Shown here piece after piece: positions 49,787-59,053 of a stretch of 64,000 nucleotides of DNA. The position numbers and the translations under genes are program-made. The notes below the pieces were generated by a model. The model was not told the DNA's origin. It was given only the letters and a program-made list of their open reading frames with translations, and ran no database searches. Position 1 is the first letter of the stretch. Every line of letters begins with the position of its first letter. Origin of the DNA: Planctomycetota bacterium (GTDB lineage: Bacteria > Planctomycetota > Phycisphaerae > Phycisphaerales > SM1A02); assembly GCA_003671075.1 (NCBI GenBank), contig QWPT01000001.1, positions 1 through 64,000 on the forward strand, in the 5' to 3' direction.

Positions 49787-51328
49787 ATGCTGCTCGCCAC
49801 GACCGTATTGCTCCTTGCCATCACATCCGCGCAAACCGCAGCCGATCCAAAGTCGGATGTGTACGCCGGTCCCATCGCTAAGGCGCTGGAGAAGGCCGGA
49901 CCCAACCGCGCCGAGATCGAGTCATTCCTCGCCCGCGCCGATGGAACAGGTGATGCGCAGAAGCGCGACGCGGCGCGCTGGCTCGTTGCCAACATGGATG
50001 GTCATGGCTTTGCGGTGATCGAACTCACCACCACCGACGGAACGCGGCTCGAGTTCGACGCGCTCAACTACAAGTCGCTCACCGAGGCAAAGGCTGCGTT
50101 CGACGCGATAGAGGCGAAGAATCCTGGCTGCGATTTCCGCAAGATTCGTTTCGACAGCGATCTCGAACACGCCAGCGCCGACTTTCTGTTCGCGCACCTC
50201 GACGAGGCCTTTGGAACTTGGCGCACCATGCCATGGGCAAAGCCGATTCGTTACGAGGTGTTCCGCGACTTCATCCTTCCCTATCGTGGAAGCAACGAGC
50301 CGCTCGGGCTGTGGCGTACACCGGCACGAACGCGGCTTGCCGAAATATGTCGTGAAAACGAGGGCGAAACCGATGTCCGCGCCTTTGGCGAGAAGGTTCG
50401 CGCCAATGTGCATCCGTGGACCGGCTTCACAGATCTCTTCTACATGCATCCCACCGATCAGAGTTACGCCGAGATGTGCGAACGCAAGCTCGGTCGTTGC
50501 GAGGACATCACCAACATGATTTCCTTTGGCATGCGGTCGGTGGGAGCGATCTGCGCGAGTGACTACACGCCGTGGTGGGCCGCCAGCGACAACAATCACG
50601 CATGGGAAGTTGTGCTCGACGCCAACGGTCAGGGTCATGCTGGGCTCGCGGGCCGCGCCGCCAAGGTGTATCGCAAGACCTTCGCGCATCAACCCGACAG
50701 CCTCGCGGCGATGAAGCGTGAGGAAGAAACGGTGCCGAAATGGCTTTCTTCCTCGCACTATGTCGATGTCACGGCGCAATACCAGACAACAAGCGCCCCG
50801 ACGATCACGCTCGCACGCGCGCCCGAAGGTCAGCGATTTGCCTACATCGCGGTGTTTAACGGCGGCTCGTGGAAACCAATCGACTGGGCCAACATCACAC
50901 AAGGCCAAGCAAAATTTCATGCGATTGGTCGCAACATTTGCTACTTGCCCATGATTCATGTTGGTGAGGCCGACGAGCCAGCAGGTGCGCCGTTCGTCAT
51001 CGATCTCGATGGAATCGTGCACACACTTGCCGCGACCGCGGGCGCATCCAACAGCACAAGCCTGATTGCGTCCACGACCAAACCCGACATCACCGATCCC
51101 GACACGGGCGCGCTGCGGGCACGAACGATCGTGAAGCCCGATGCGGCCTTCGAGCTGTTTCTCTGGAAAGACGGCGCATGGAAATCGATCGGCCGCATCG
51201 AGCGCGGCGAAACCGCGCACGCGTTTGAAAACCTGCCTAGCGACGGGCTGTATTGGCTGGTGGAGGATGGCTCGGAAAAGCTAGAGCGCATCTTCACCAT
51301 CGTTGAGGGCAAGCAGGTTTTTTGGTGA
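49787..51328 (+). CDS. Exported transglutaminase-like protein
   Basis: The ATG at 49787 begins a signal peptide (MLLATTVLLLAITSAQTAA), giving 513 residues. The transglutaminase-like core lies at about 200-290, with the cysteine in GRCEDITNM and the histidine in DNNHAWEVVL; a following Asp may complete the triad. The C-terminal part has two beta-sandwich-like regions. Such enzymes cleave or cross-link peptide or amide bonds outside the cytoplasm. It is translationally coupled to a carbohydrate deacetylase (overlap at 51325-51328), suggesting work on glycopeptides or the envelope. The start of its open frame upstream has no signal peptide. Confidence 0.78.
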   Translation: MLLATTVLLLAITSAQTAADPKSDVYAGPIAKALEKAGPNRAEIESFLARADGTGDAQKRDAARWLVANMDGHGFAVIELTTTDGTRLEFDALNYKSLTEAKAAFDAIEAKNPGCDFRKIRFDSDLEHASADFLFAHLDEAFGTWRTMPWAKPIRYEVFRDFILPYRGSNEPLGLWRTPARTRLAEICRENEGETDVRAFGEKVRANVHPWTGFTDLFYMHPTDQSYAEMCERKLGRCEDITNMISFGMRSVGAICASDYTPWWAASDNNHAWEVVLDANGQGHAGLAGRAAKVYRKTFAHQPDSLAAMKREEETVPKWLSSSHYVDVTAQYQTTSAPTITLARAPEGQRFAYIAVFNGGSWKPIDWANITQGQAKFHAIGRNICYLPMIHVGEADEPAGAPFVIDLDGIVHTLAATAGASNSTSLIASTTKPDITDPDTGALRARTIVKPDAAFELFLWKDGAWKSIGRIERGETAHAFENLPSDGLYWLVEDGSEKLERIFTIVEGKQVFW

Positions 51329-52167
51329 GCGCAGGCCCACGGTTGATCGTCAATGTCGACGACCTCGGCTTGCATCCGGCGGTGCGTCGTGCGGTGGAGG
51401 CGTGCGCGGCGCAGGGCACGGTGACGAGCGCAAGTGTGCTGGCGAATGGTCCCGATCAAGACGCGGTGCGACCGTATCCTGGCCTCACGCTGGGTGCGCA
51501 TCTCAACATTCTTCGTGGTGCACCGCTTTCGCCGCCGAGGGAAGTCACATCGCTTGTTGGTGAAAACGGCTTATTTTTAGGCAGTTTTTCCCAACTCGCC
51601 TTTCGCGCCCTGCGCGGTCAACTTCAGTTGGAGCAGGTTCGCCTGGAGTGGTCGCGTCAAGTCGCGTTCCTCGGCGAGCGCGGGCTCACACTCTCGCACA
51701 TCGACAGTGAGCAGCACACCCACTGTCTTCCTGGACTTTTTTCCATTGCCTGTGAAGTCGCGCATGAGCATCGCATCGGTTGGGTCCGACGCAGCGACGA
51801 GCGCTTTGGCAACACGCACTTCACCACCGCCGCGCTGCGCCGCGCACTGCTGCGCGTGCTCTGTACCCGTGCGCATGCGAGCCTGAATATCCGCACGACC
51901 GACGCGGTGTGGGGCATCACTGAGCAAGGATCTGCGTTTACCGCCCAGTCTTGCACACAGGCGCTCAAGGGCATTGGTCCGAGGACCATCGAGGTCATTT
52001 GCCACCCTGGCGATCAACGCGATGGCGATCCGGCCCTTCCTGCGTCGTTCGGTAGGATGCGCGTCCACCAGTGGTGGGAGCCCGAGTTGCGCAGTTTGCT
52101 CGATGGCTCGTGGACCGCCGCTGCGGTCGCCAACGGCTGGCGTCTCGCGGGGTTCGACAAGTCCTGA
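51325..52167 (+). CDS. YdjC/ChbG/HpnK family carbohydrate deacetylase
   Basis: This 280-residue enzyme carries the YdjC signature: VNVDDLGLHPAV, with the metal-binding Asp pair, then LGAHLNI and HIDSEQHTH, and CHPGD near the end. It removes N-acetyl groups from an oligosaccharide or glycolipid. The GTG at 51325 overlaps the preceding stop by four bases; a TTG at 51322 is the alternative. The next gene, a GT2 transferase, begins one base after its stop. Confidence 0.87.
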   Translation: MSAGPRLIVNVDDLGLHPAVRRAVEACAAQGTVTSASVLANGPDQDAVRPYPGLTLGAHLNILRGAPLSPPREVTSLVGENGLFLGSFSQLAFRALRGQLQLEQVRLEWSRQVAFLGERGLTLSHIDSEQHTHCLPGLFSIACEVAHEHRIGWVRRSDERFGNTHFTTAALRRALLRVLCTRAHASLNIRTTDAVWGITEQGSAFTAQSCTQALKGIGPRTIEVICHPGDQRDGDPALPASFGRMRVHQWWEPELRSLLDGSWTAAAVANGWRLAGFDKS

Positions 52168-52168
52168 C

Positions 52169-53155
52169 ATGATCGCGCAGATCCCGATGCCAACCGCCAC
52201 CACGCACCCGATCGAGATTTCCGTCGTTGCCCCCGTCTACAACGAGGAACTTTGCATCGAGGAGTTCATGCGCCGCACTGACGCTGCTCTTCGCGCGACC
52301 GGACTGAGTCACGAAATCGTCATCGTCTCCGACGGATCAACCGACGCCACCGATCGCCTCCTGCGTGAGGGCGCCGCGCGATATCCAGCCTTGCGCGCGA
52401 TTCTGCTCGCGCGCAACATCGGGCAGTGCGGCGCGCTCTACGCGGGAATCCAGCATGCGCGTGGTCGCGTGATCGTCGTCACCGACGGCGATTTGCAGCA
52501 CAAGCCCGAGGACATCATCGTTCTCTACACCAAGCTACAGGAAGGCTTCACACTGGTTTCGGGCAATCGCGCTGGGCGCAAGGAATCGCTTCTTACCAAG
52601 CGTATTCCTAGCCGCATCGCCAACTGGCTTCTGCGGCAAGTCACTGGTTGTGAGATTCGGGACATGGGCGGATTCAAGGCGCTTGACGGCGATATGGCGC
52701 GATCGCTGCGCTTGCGCCCAGGACATCATCGATTGCTTCCCGCGCTGGTTCACATGCGCGGTGGTTCCACGGCGGAACTGTGGATCGAGTGCCAGGAGCG
52801 ATTCGCCGGCAAGAGTCACTACGGTCTCTCGCGCTCGTTCGATGTCATCTTTGATGTGCTCATGCTCGGCTTCCAAGCGAGCTTCAAAGCTAGGCCGCTC
52901 TATCTATTCGGCCGCATCGGCGTGATGCTTCTTCTCGTCGACTGCATCGTGATGCCGTGGCTGCTCTGGGAGAAGTTCGCTCATGGCGTTGACATGGGCA
53001 CGCGTCCGCCGTTTCTGGTGGCGATCATGTTCTTTCTTTCCGCGCTGTTCGTTCTCGCAATCGGATTCGTGCTCGAATTGCTGACCGATGCGAACAACGC
53101 CATTGGTGCGAGCAAGCCATATGTGGTGCGCGAACGCATAGACGGTCAAGGCTGA
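52169..53155 (+). CDS. GT2 glycosyltransferase (dolichol-phosphate mannose synthase / ArnC type)
   Basis: This 328-residue GT-A enzyme transfers a sugar to undecaprenyl phosphate. Visible motifs are VVAPVYNEE, SDGSTDAT, the donor-binding TDGDLQHKPEDI, and SHYGLSRSFDV near the membrane. Two C-terminal helices follow (about 250-270 and 285-310). It ends the coupled trio of transglutaminase-like, deacetylase and GT2 genes. The product probably supplies lipid-linked sugar for glycans or for GT-C enzymes. Its end overlaps the convergent phosphatase gene by ten bases. Confidence 0.9.
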   Translation: MIAQIPMPTATTHPIEISVVAPVYNEELCIEEFMRRTDAALRATGLSHEIVIVSDGSTDATDRLLREGAARYPALRAILLARNIGQCGALYAGIQHARGRVIVVTDGDLQHKPEDIIVLYTKLQEGFTLVSGNRAGRKESLLTKRIPSRIANWLLRQVTGCEIRDMGGFKALDGDMARSLRLRPGHHRLLPALVHMRGGSTAELWIECQERFAGKSHYGLSRSFDVIFDVLMLGFQASFKARPLYLFGRIGVMLLLVDCIVMPWLLWEKFAHGVDMGTRPPFLVAIMFFLSALFVLAIGFVLELLTDANNAIGASKPYVVRERIDGQG

Positions 53156-55923
53156 GCGAGCATTTTCAGGTCGATGGTTCGCTCATGAAACACGCGTCCA
53201 TCGGATGCGACAAAGCGCGCGGTGACCGAGCTGGCGGTCATAGTCTCACGGGCATCGAGCAGCAGAAACGCGTTGGGAATGCCAGCGTCGAACACCACTT
53301 CAGGACCAGTGACCGCCGCATCATTATGCACACGCGCGTGCAGCGGGCTGGTGACGAACTCAACGAGGTCGTATCCAACAACATCCTTGGTTGGATGCAC
53401 AACGACGCGCGAGCGATGCACATCACCAGAAACCAGCACGACTCCGCTCGCCTTGGTCTCGCGGATTAAGCGCTGAAATCGCATGAATTCATGCGGATAC
53501 GCGCCCCAATAGTCGGGTTTGAGTGGACGCACTCGACTGTTCCAAACCATGCCGCTGGCAAAGACCTTGACGGGCGCAGTGCTCGCGCGCAATTTTTCCT
53601 CAACCCATTTCCACTGCATTTCGCCGAGCAGTGTTGGCTTGGTTGGATCATCGCGAGACGGCTCGGTCTTGGCGAACCAACGCGCGTCGAGCAGAAAAAC
53701 TTCGACGGGGCCAGAGCGAAACGATGTGAACAAGCCATCGACGCCTTGTCCCGCGTGTTCAAGCGGTCGGTACTCGAGAAAGGCACGGCGGCTCTGTTCG
53801 CGGCCGGGGAGCCGACCATCGGTGTCGTTGCGACCGAAATCGTGGTCGTCCCAGGTGGCGACTGTCGGAATCATCGCCGTCAGCGCCTCGAAAGAATCAA
53901 CGCTCGCGAAAGCGCGATGGCGCGCACGCTGCGCGGAAAGCTCGGTGCTGTCGATGTACGGAGTGTCGCCGAGCAGAACGAGCGCATCGGGCGATTGCCG
54001 CGCGATCTGACGCCAGACCAACGCCGTTGAATCGTCGATGTCAGCGCACGAACCAAAGGCGATGCGGGTGCGCGGGGTTTCGCTCGACCAGGTCGTGAAC
54101 GCGCCCCGCGCCAACACTGCGCCATCAGCCACCCGCGCGATGGTGTAGCGATAGCCAGTGCCAGCGCTCAGATGTTCGAACTTGAAACGCACGGTGCCGT
54201 CACGATCAGCTTCAGGCACCGCGAGAACAGTGTGTTCCGCGAGCGTCGCATCAGCCTCGCCGCCATCGCTCTCGAATATGCAGCGAAGTTGCGCACCATC
54301 AGTGGTGGTCGCACTGGAAATGCCCGCGCGCATCCAAACCGTCGCCTCGGTTTCTGACTGCAGAAAAACCGCCGGTCCGCAATCGAACACGGCAACCATC
54401 GGTCGCAGCACCAGAGAGATTTCGTCGGCGTATCCATCACACACACCTTCGGAACGCTCGAATCGCACGGTGATTTCGGCAACACGCGCACCGATCGGCA
54501 CCACGCCTCCTGCGCGACGCAGGAGAAATGCCGTCGGCGCCTCGATGGCGAACGCGGCGGCGCGATCTTCCATGGTTACGGCTTCGAGTTGATTGCGCGC
54601 AATTTCGCCGCCGCGCGCGTCAAGCCAGCGCAACTCAAGCCACGCGACATCGCGTTGCTTTGCGAATCCTCCGAGCCACGCCGAGAACTCGAACGGCACA
54701 CGCGCCGCGTCGATCTCCGCGGCGGCGGCGCCGAGATCGATGCGTTGAGAGATACGCGACTCACCGGCATCTCCGCCGAAGAAGAAGTTGCTCCCACGCT
54801 GCATTGGTCCAGGCGTTTCGCTGGTGGGAAAGTCTTTCTGCGCGCCGTACGCAAGCGTGGACACCGCGCCCCAGTCCTTCCATCCGGCAACACCTCGATT
54901 GCCTTCAATATTGGCTGCTGCCGAAGCGAATTCGGCATCACCATTCACCACGAGATTGTGTCCGAACAGTTTCTCCGCCCCGACATCTCGGGCGAGACCA
55001 ACCGCGTGCGAGTCGAGGTCCCACGCTCGATCAATGGTGATTCCAAGGTGTGCGAACGCTGTCGCCACTACATCGCATTGGTTCACTGTGGCGCGCAACG
55101 CGCCTTTCGCTGCGCTGTCGCCCGAGACGATGAAGGCGACCTCGCGATGCTCCTGAATATCGCGCCCATGATTGAGATCGATCGTTCCGCCGTGATCGCT
55201 GGTCAGGATCACCAGCCAGTCTTCGCGGTCGAAGTTTGCCCTCGACTCGATGGCCGTCATCACGCGGCCAACCAACACATCGGCTGCTTCGATCGCCGCG
55301 CGATATCCTGGAACTGCGCGATGAAATCCAAGGGCATGACCGACTTCGTCGACATTTCCTACATAAAAGAAGGTGAGATCGATTCCGTCGTCCTTACTCA
55401 GCGCCGCCACACAAGCTTCGGTTTGCGGCGCGTCGTTCTTCGGATCCTGAAGCGAAAGGCGTACATCGATCGGATCGTTCGCCAGGATGCGCTCGCCGAT
55501 CGGCCCCCAGTTACCGAAGTACGCGGTGCGGATCGTTGGTCGCGCGCGCTTGGCCAGTGTGAAGACGGACGGAAAGCGCTCGTAATCGGTGATGAGAAAT
55601 CGATTGTCGATCGAACGGTGCTTGTCTGGCCACACGCCGCAGAGAATCGTCGACCAACCTGGCCCTGAAACCGTGTGAGCTGAGGTCGAGGCCTCGAGTG
55701 TGACGCAACCGTTGGCAATGAGGGCATCAATCGCGGGAGTATCGGTGGCCATCAGCGCGTCGGGCCGGAGACCGTCAATGCCGATGATGAGCACCTTCGC
55801 TCGACGCGTTGGTTTTGTCTCATGGATATTCGTTGCATTGCCATCGCTGGGAGTCAGCGCGGCAGCGCAAAAAAGCAACGCGATCACAGCGGGAATCATG
55901 CGACGCAGCGTAGCGCGCAACAC
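53146..55923 (-). CDS. Two-phosphatase fusion: type I phosphodiesterase/NPP domain plus PhoD-like metallophosphatase
   Basis: This 925-residue exported protein joins two unrelated phosphatase folds. Residues about 40-300 belong to the alkaline phosphatase/NPP superfamily (VLIIGIDGLRPD; nucleophile region HTVSGPGWSTILCG; LTSDHGGTIDLNHG). A middle of about 310-600 is beta-rich, with carbohydrate-binding and fibronectin-like character. Residues about 610-900 are PhoD-like, with AFGSCADIDD, LLGDTPYIDS, WDDHDFGRNDTDG, LDARWF and SGDVHRSRV. The start may be the GTG at 55923, which gives a positively charged signal peptide, or the ATG at 55899. Both active sites look intact. The substrate is probably an extracellular phosphodiester or phosphomonoester. 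Confidence 0.82.
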   Translation of the reverse strand: MLRATLRRMIPAVIALLFCAAALTPSDGNATNIHETKPTRRAKVLIIGIDGLRPDALMATDTPAIDALIANGCVTLEASTSAHTVSGPGWSTILCGVWPDKHRSIDNRFLITDYERFPSVFTLAKRARPTIRTAYFGNWGPIGERILANDPIDVRLSLQDPKNDAPQTEACVAALSKDDGIDLTFFYVGNVDEVGHALGFHRAVPGYRAAIEAADVLVGRVMTAIESRANFDREDWLVILTSDHGGTIDLNHGRDIQEHREVAFIVSGDSAAKGALRATVNQCDVVATAFAHLGITIDRAWDLDSHAVGLARDVGAEKLFGHNLVVNGDAEFASAAANIEGNRGVAGWKDWGAVSTLAYGAQKDFPTSETPGPMQRGSNFFFGGDAGESRISQRIDLGAAAAEIDAARVPFEFSAWLGGFAKQRDVAWLELRWLDARGGEIARNQLEAVTMEDRAAAFAIEAPTAFLLRRAGGVVPIGARVAEITVRFERSEGVCDGYADEISLVLRPMVAVFDCGPAVFLQSETEATVWMRAGISSATTTDGAQLRCIFESDGGEADATLAEHTVLAVPEADRDGTVRFKFEHLSAGTGYRYTIARVADGAVLARGAFTTWSSETPRTRIAFGSCADIDDSTALVWRQIARQSPDALVLLGDTPYIDSTELSAQRARHRAFASVDSFEALTAMIPTVATWDDHDFGRNDTDGRLPGREQSRRAFLEYRPLEHAGQGVDGLFTSFRSGPVEVFLLDARWFAKTEPSRDDPTKPTLLGEMQWKWVEEKLRASTAPVKVFASGMVWNSRVRPLKPDYWGAYPHEFMRFQRLIRETKASGVVLVSGDVHRSRVVVHPTKDVVGYDLVEFVTSPLHARVHNDAAVTGPEVVFDAGIPNAFLLLDARETMTASSVTARFVASDGRVFHERTIDLKMLAQP

Positions 55924-55955
55924 GGAATTCGCGCACTTCGCCGTACACTTCTCCC

Positions 55956-58541
55956 ATGCGTTTCCGTCCTTGCGGCCTCGTCATTTTCTCGTTCGCAACC
56001 GCCGTCGCCTGCGTGACGACCACGCTCGCGCAGAACGGCGATCGTGTTGGTGAGACGCAAGGCGAATTGCCCGCAGCGTGGCAAACGACTTCTGCGCCCA
56101 TCCGCAGCGCCATCGACGAACTCGCCACTTTCGACATCGTGGATGGATACGAAATCCAACTCGTCGCTAGCGAGCCATTGGTCGAAGCGCCTGTGGCCAT
56201 CAAGTTCGGCGCCGATGGTCGCATGTGGGTTGTGGAGATGCGCGGATACATGCGCGACGCCAACGGCGCGGGCGAAACTGAACGCCTCGGTCGCATCAAG
56301 GTTCTCACCGACACCGACGGCGATGGAACGATGGACAAGGCAGTGATCTTTCTCGACGGTCTCGTGATGCCCCGTGCCATTGCTGAGTGGCGCGATGGAT
56401 TGCTTGTGGTCGAGCCGCCGCATCTTCTGTTTTGCCGCGACACCGATGGCGACGGAAAGGCCGACGAATCGCGCATTCTCGCCAGCGGTTTCGCGGGGCA
56501 GGAAAACCCTGAGCACGCGGGTAACGGCTTGTGTTTCACACTCGACAACACATTCACCTGTTCGCAACATCCGTTTCGTTTTGTGCCCAACGGAGACACG
56601 CTGCTTGCTGAGCCGGTTTCGCCGCATGGACAGTGGGGAATCAGTGAGGATGCGGTTGGGCGACTCTATTACTCGCCGAACTCTGATCCGCTTCTGGTGG
56701 ATCTGTTGCCCAAGCAATACGCAACGCGCAACGAGAATCAGAAGAGTTTCGAAGGCGTGCCTACGCGTGCCGCGACCGACATGCGCGTGTATCCGTCGCA
56801 TTTCACGCCTGGTGTGAATCGCGCGTATCAGAAGGGTGTGCTCAAGGATGGAAAGCTGGCGACCTTCACTGGCGCATGCAGCCCGCTGATCTATGAAGGT
56901 GTTGCGATGGAGGAGATGCGCGGATGTGCTCTTGTCTGCGAAGTTGCGGGAAATCTCGTGCATCGCTACCGACTGAGCGAGATAAGTTTCGACAACGCCG
57001 ACAAGGTCGTCGCGACGCCCGCTGACGGCAATCGGTCTTTCTGGACATCGACCGATGAACGCTTTCGCCCAGTCTTCTGCACCGCCGGCGCCGATGGCGC
57101 TGTGTATGTCGCGGACATGTATCGAGGCATCATCCAACATCGAAACTTCATGACGACATTTCTTCGCAAGCAGGTCGATGCGCGCGGGCTTGCCCAACCT
57201 GTCGATGCCGGTCGCATTTGGCGAGTCGTTCGCAAGGGATCCGGCGCACCGAAACCTGTCGGCGACCTTTCGAAGATGACCGGCGTGCAACTGGCTGGCG
57301 CACTTCTCAGCGGCGAGAAGCCGATGCGCGAAACGGCGCGACGATTGATCGTGGAGTCGCGCGACGCGGCGGCGATCGAAGCGGTGCGCGCCCAACTCGC
57401 CGATGCAGTTCCATCGCACATCAAACTCGAACTCCTTTGGACACTCGCCGGTTGCAATGCGATCAATCGTGCGACCATCGAAGGCCTTGTCAGTGACTTC
57501 AGCGCGACGAGCGATCCGATCATCCGCGTCCATGCGATTCGAATCGCGGAGCGCACGCTCACACAAGTGGAAATCGCTGGAATTCTCGCCCGTGCTATCG
57601 AAGACGCCGACCGCCCAGTTCGAGTGCAGGCCGTTCTGACCGCGGGAGCGCTCGATCCTGAACTGCGGATGCCGATCCTCGAGGCCGGACTGCGCGGCGA
57701 TCTCTCTTCGCGCGAGATGCGCAGTGCCGCGATATCGTCGCTTGTTGGCGCTGAACAAGCCCTGCTCGATTCCATCATCGCGGGCGCACTGCTTGACACC
57801 GACTCAGTTGCTGCGCGTGCATTCACCAACGAACTCACCGACATGCTTCTCGATGATGGCGGCGACTTGCGTGGTGGCCGTCCGTTGCCGGACATGCTGC
57901 GTGGAACTCTGTCGTCCATTGCGGCGGTCGCCCATCAGCGCCCTTGGCTGGCCAAGGCCATGCTCGAGCGCGTCGCTGCCAAACAACATCTCAACGCCAA
58001 GGAACCGTTGCAATTGGTGTCGAACTACCAGCCCGCCGGTTGGTTGACCATGCTCGATGCGAACAGCCCGGAGCTGCAACTCGCGGTTTCCATCGATCGA
58101 AACATCTTCTGGCCAGGACGCGAGGATGTCTCCTTTGTGGCGCCGAAGCTCGCGAAGACAGCGTCGATGTCATTCGAGGATTTTGGCAAGCGTCTCTTCT
58201 CCAACTGCATGAGTTGCCACCAAGCCAACGGCCGCGGCCTTCCGCCCGTTTATCCTCCGTTGCGCGCAAGTGAAATTGTGCTCGGCGATCCGTCGACGCT
58301 GGTGAAGATTCTGCTGTACGGGCTCGAGGGAAAGATCGAGGTTGATGGACAGTCGTACAACCAGGTCATGCCTGCCGCGCCGATGAAGTCCGACGAGGAG
58401 ATCGCTGCAGTGCTCAGCTATGTCCGCAGCGCGTGGGGGAACAATGCTGGTCCGGTGGATGCCGCGCTCGTCGCCAAGATTCGCGAAGAGAACAAGGGGC
58501 GTAACCGATCGTTCACCGCGAAAGAACTGGGCTTGAATTGA
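55956..58541 (+). CDS. Planctomycete-type membrane-bound dehydrogenase with c-type haem domain
   Basis: This 861-residue exported protein has a signal peptide (CGLVIFSFATAVACVTTTLA) and a beta-propeller at about 60-430 (DGRMWVVEMRGYM; GLVMPRAIAEW; AVYVADMYRGIIQHR). HEAT-like helical repeats follow at about 450-700. The C-terminal cytochrome domain has CMSCH at 751-755 and a likely axial Met near 805. It lacks the PA14-like insert of its relative at 9995, so the two probably act on different sugars or alcohols. It is divergent from the phosphatase fusion, with 32 bases between starts. Confidence 0.88.
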   Translation: MRFRPCGLVIFSFATAVACVTTTLAQNGDRVGETQGELPAAWQTTSAPIRSAIDELATFDIVDGYEIQLVASEPLVEAPVAIKFGADGRMWVVEMRGYMRDANGAGETERLGRIKVLTDTDGDGTMDKAVIFLDGLVMPRAIAEWRDGLLVVEPPHLLFCRDTDGDGKADESRILASGFAGQENPEHAGNGLCFTLDNTFTCSQHPFRFVPNGDTLLAEPVSPHGQWGISEDAVGRLYYSPNSDPLLVDLLPKQYATRNENQKSFEGVPTRAATDMRVYPSHFTPGVNRAYQKGVLKDGKLATFTGACSPLIYEGVAMEEMRGCALVCEVAGNLVHRYRLSEISFDNADKVVATPADGNRSFWTSTDERFRPVFCTAGADGAVYVADMYRGIIQHRNFMTTFLRKQVDARGLAQPVDAGRIWRVVRKGSGAPKPVGDLSKMTGVQLAGALLSGEKPMRETARRLIVESRDAAAIEAVRAQLADAVPSHIKLELLWTLAGCNAINRATIEGLVSDFSATSDPIIRVHAIRIAERTLTQVEIAGILARAIEDADRPVRVQAVLTAGALDPELRMPILEAGLRGDLSSREMRSAAISSLVGAEQALLDSIIAGALLDTDSVAARAFTNELTDMLLDDGGDLRGGRPLPDMLRGTLSSIAAVAHQRPWLAKAMLERVAAKQHLNAKEPLQLVSNYQPAGWLTMLDANSPELQLAVSIDRNIFWPGREDVSFVAPKLAKTASMSFEDFGKRLFSNCMSCHQANGRGLPPVYPPLRASEIVLGDPSTLVKILLYGLEGKIEVDGQSYNQVMPAAPMKSDEEIAAVLSYVRSAWGNNAGPVDAALVAKIREENKGRNRSFTAKELGLN

Positions 58542-58562
58542 TGAGTTGCGAAGGCCGCTGCC

Positions 58563-59021
58563 TTAGTCCCGCGTGATCTCGACATACTCAACGCCGGCCT
58601 CGGCGAGCAGATCGCGGCTCTTGCGGAGGTTCTCCATCCAGTGTTCGTCGCCCGCGCCGCTGGAATAGGTCACCACGCGCACAATGCCTGATTGGATGAT
58701 GGAAAGCGTGCAATGCACGCAGGGAGCGAAGCTCGCGTAGATCGTTGAGCCGAGCGGAGTCACGCCGTTTCGTGCGCATTGCACGATCGCGTTCATCTCC
58801 GCATGGCAGATCAGGTCGTACTTCACCGGACGCTCAAGGCGCTCGGGTCGGTCTTCGATTCCGCGCGGCAAGCCGTTGAATCCAGTGGCGACGATCTGTC
58901 GGGCCGGACTCACGATGACCGCACCAACTCCGCGCGACGGATCTTTCGACCAACGGGCGATCGTGTCGGAGAGCTCGAGAAAACGGCGGTCCCATCGGAC
59001 AGTGCGCGCAGGATCATGCAT
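58563..59021 (-). CDS. Deoxycytidylate (dCMP) deaminase
   Basis: This 152-residue enzyme converts dCMP to dUMP, feeding thymidylate synthesis. The zinc ligands and general acid are visible: His73 and Glu75 (CHAEMNAI), Cys101 and Cys104 (APCVHC). The substrate-binding NGLPRGIEDRPER follows the usual dCMP pattern. It lies downstream of the subtilase gene on the same strand, 32 bases after its stop, but functional linkage is doubtful. Confidence 0.9.
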   Translation of the reverse strand: MHDPARTVRWDRRFLELSDTIARWSKDPSRGVGAVIVSPARQIVATGFNGLPRGIEDRPERLERPVKYDLICHAEMNAIVQCARNGVTPLGSTIYASFAPCVHCTLSIIQSGIVRVVTYSSGAGDEHWMENLRKSRDLLAEAGVEYVEITRD

Positions 59022-59053
59022 GCGGGGAATGTAGCCGCTCGCCTTCGCTCAAC

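Noticed and set aside
55896-57758. A 620-codon minus-strand open frame
   Set aside because: It lies inside the haem dehydrogenase and has no domain, signal peptide or ribosome site. Long antisense frames are common in this GC-rich sequence.
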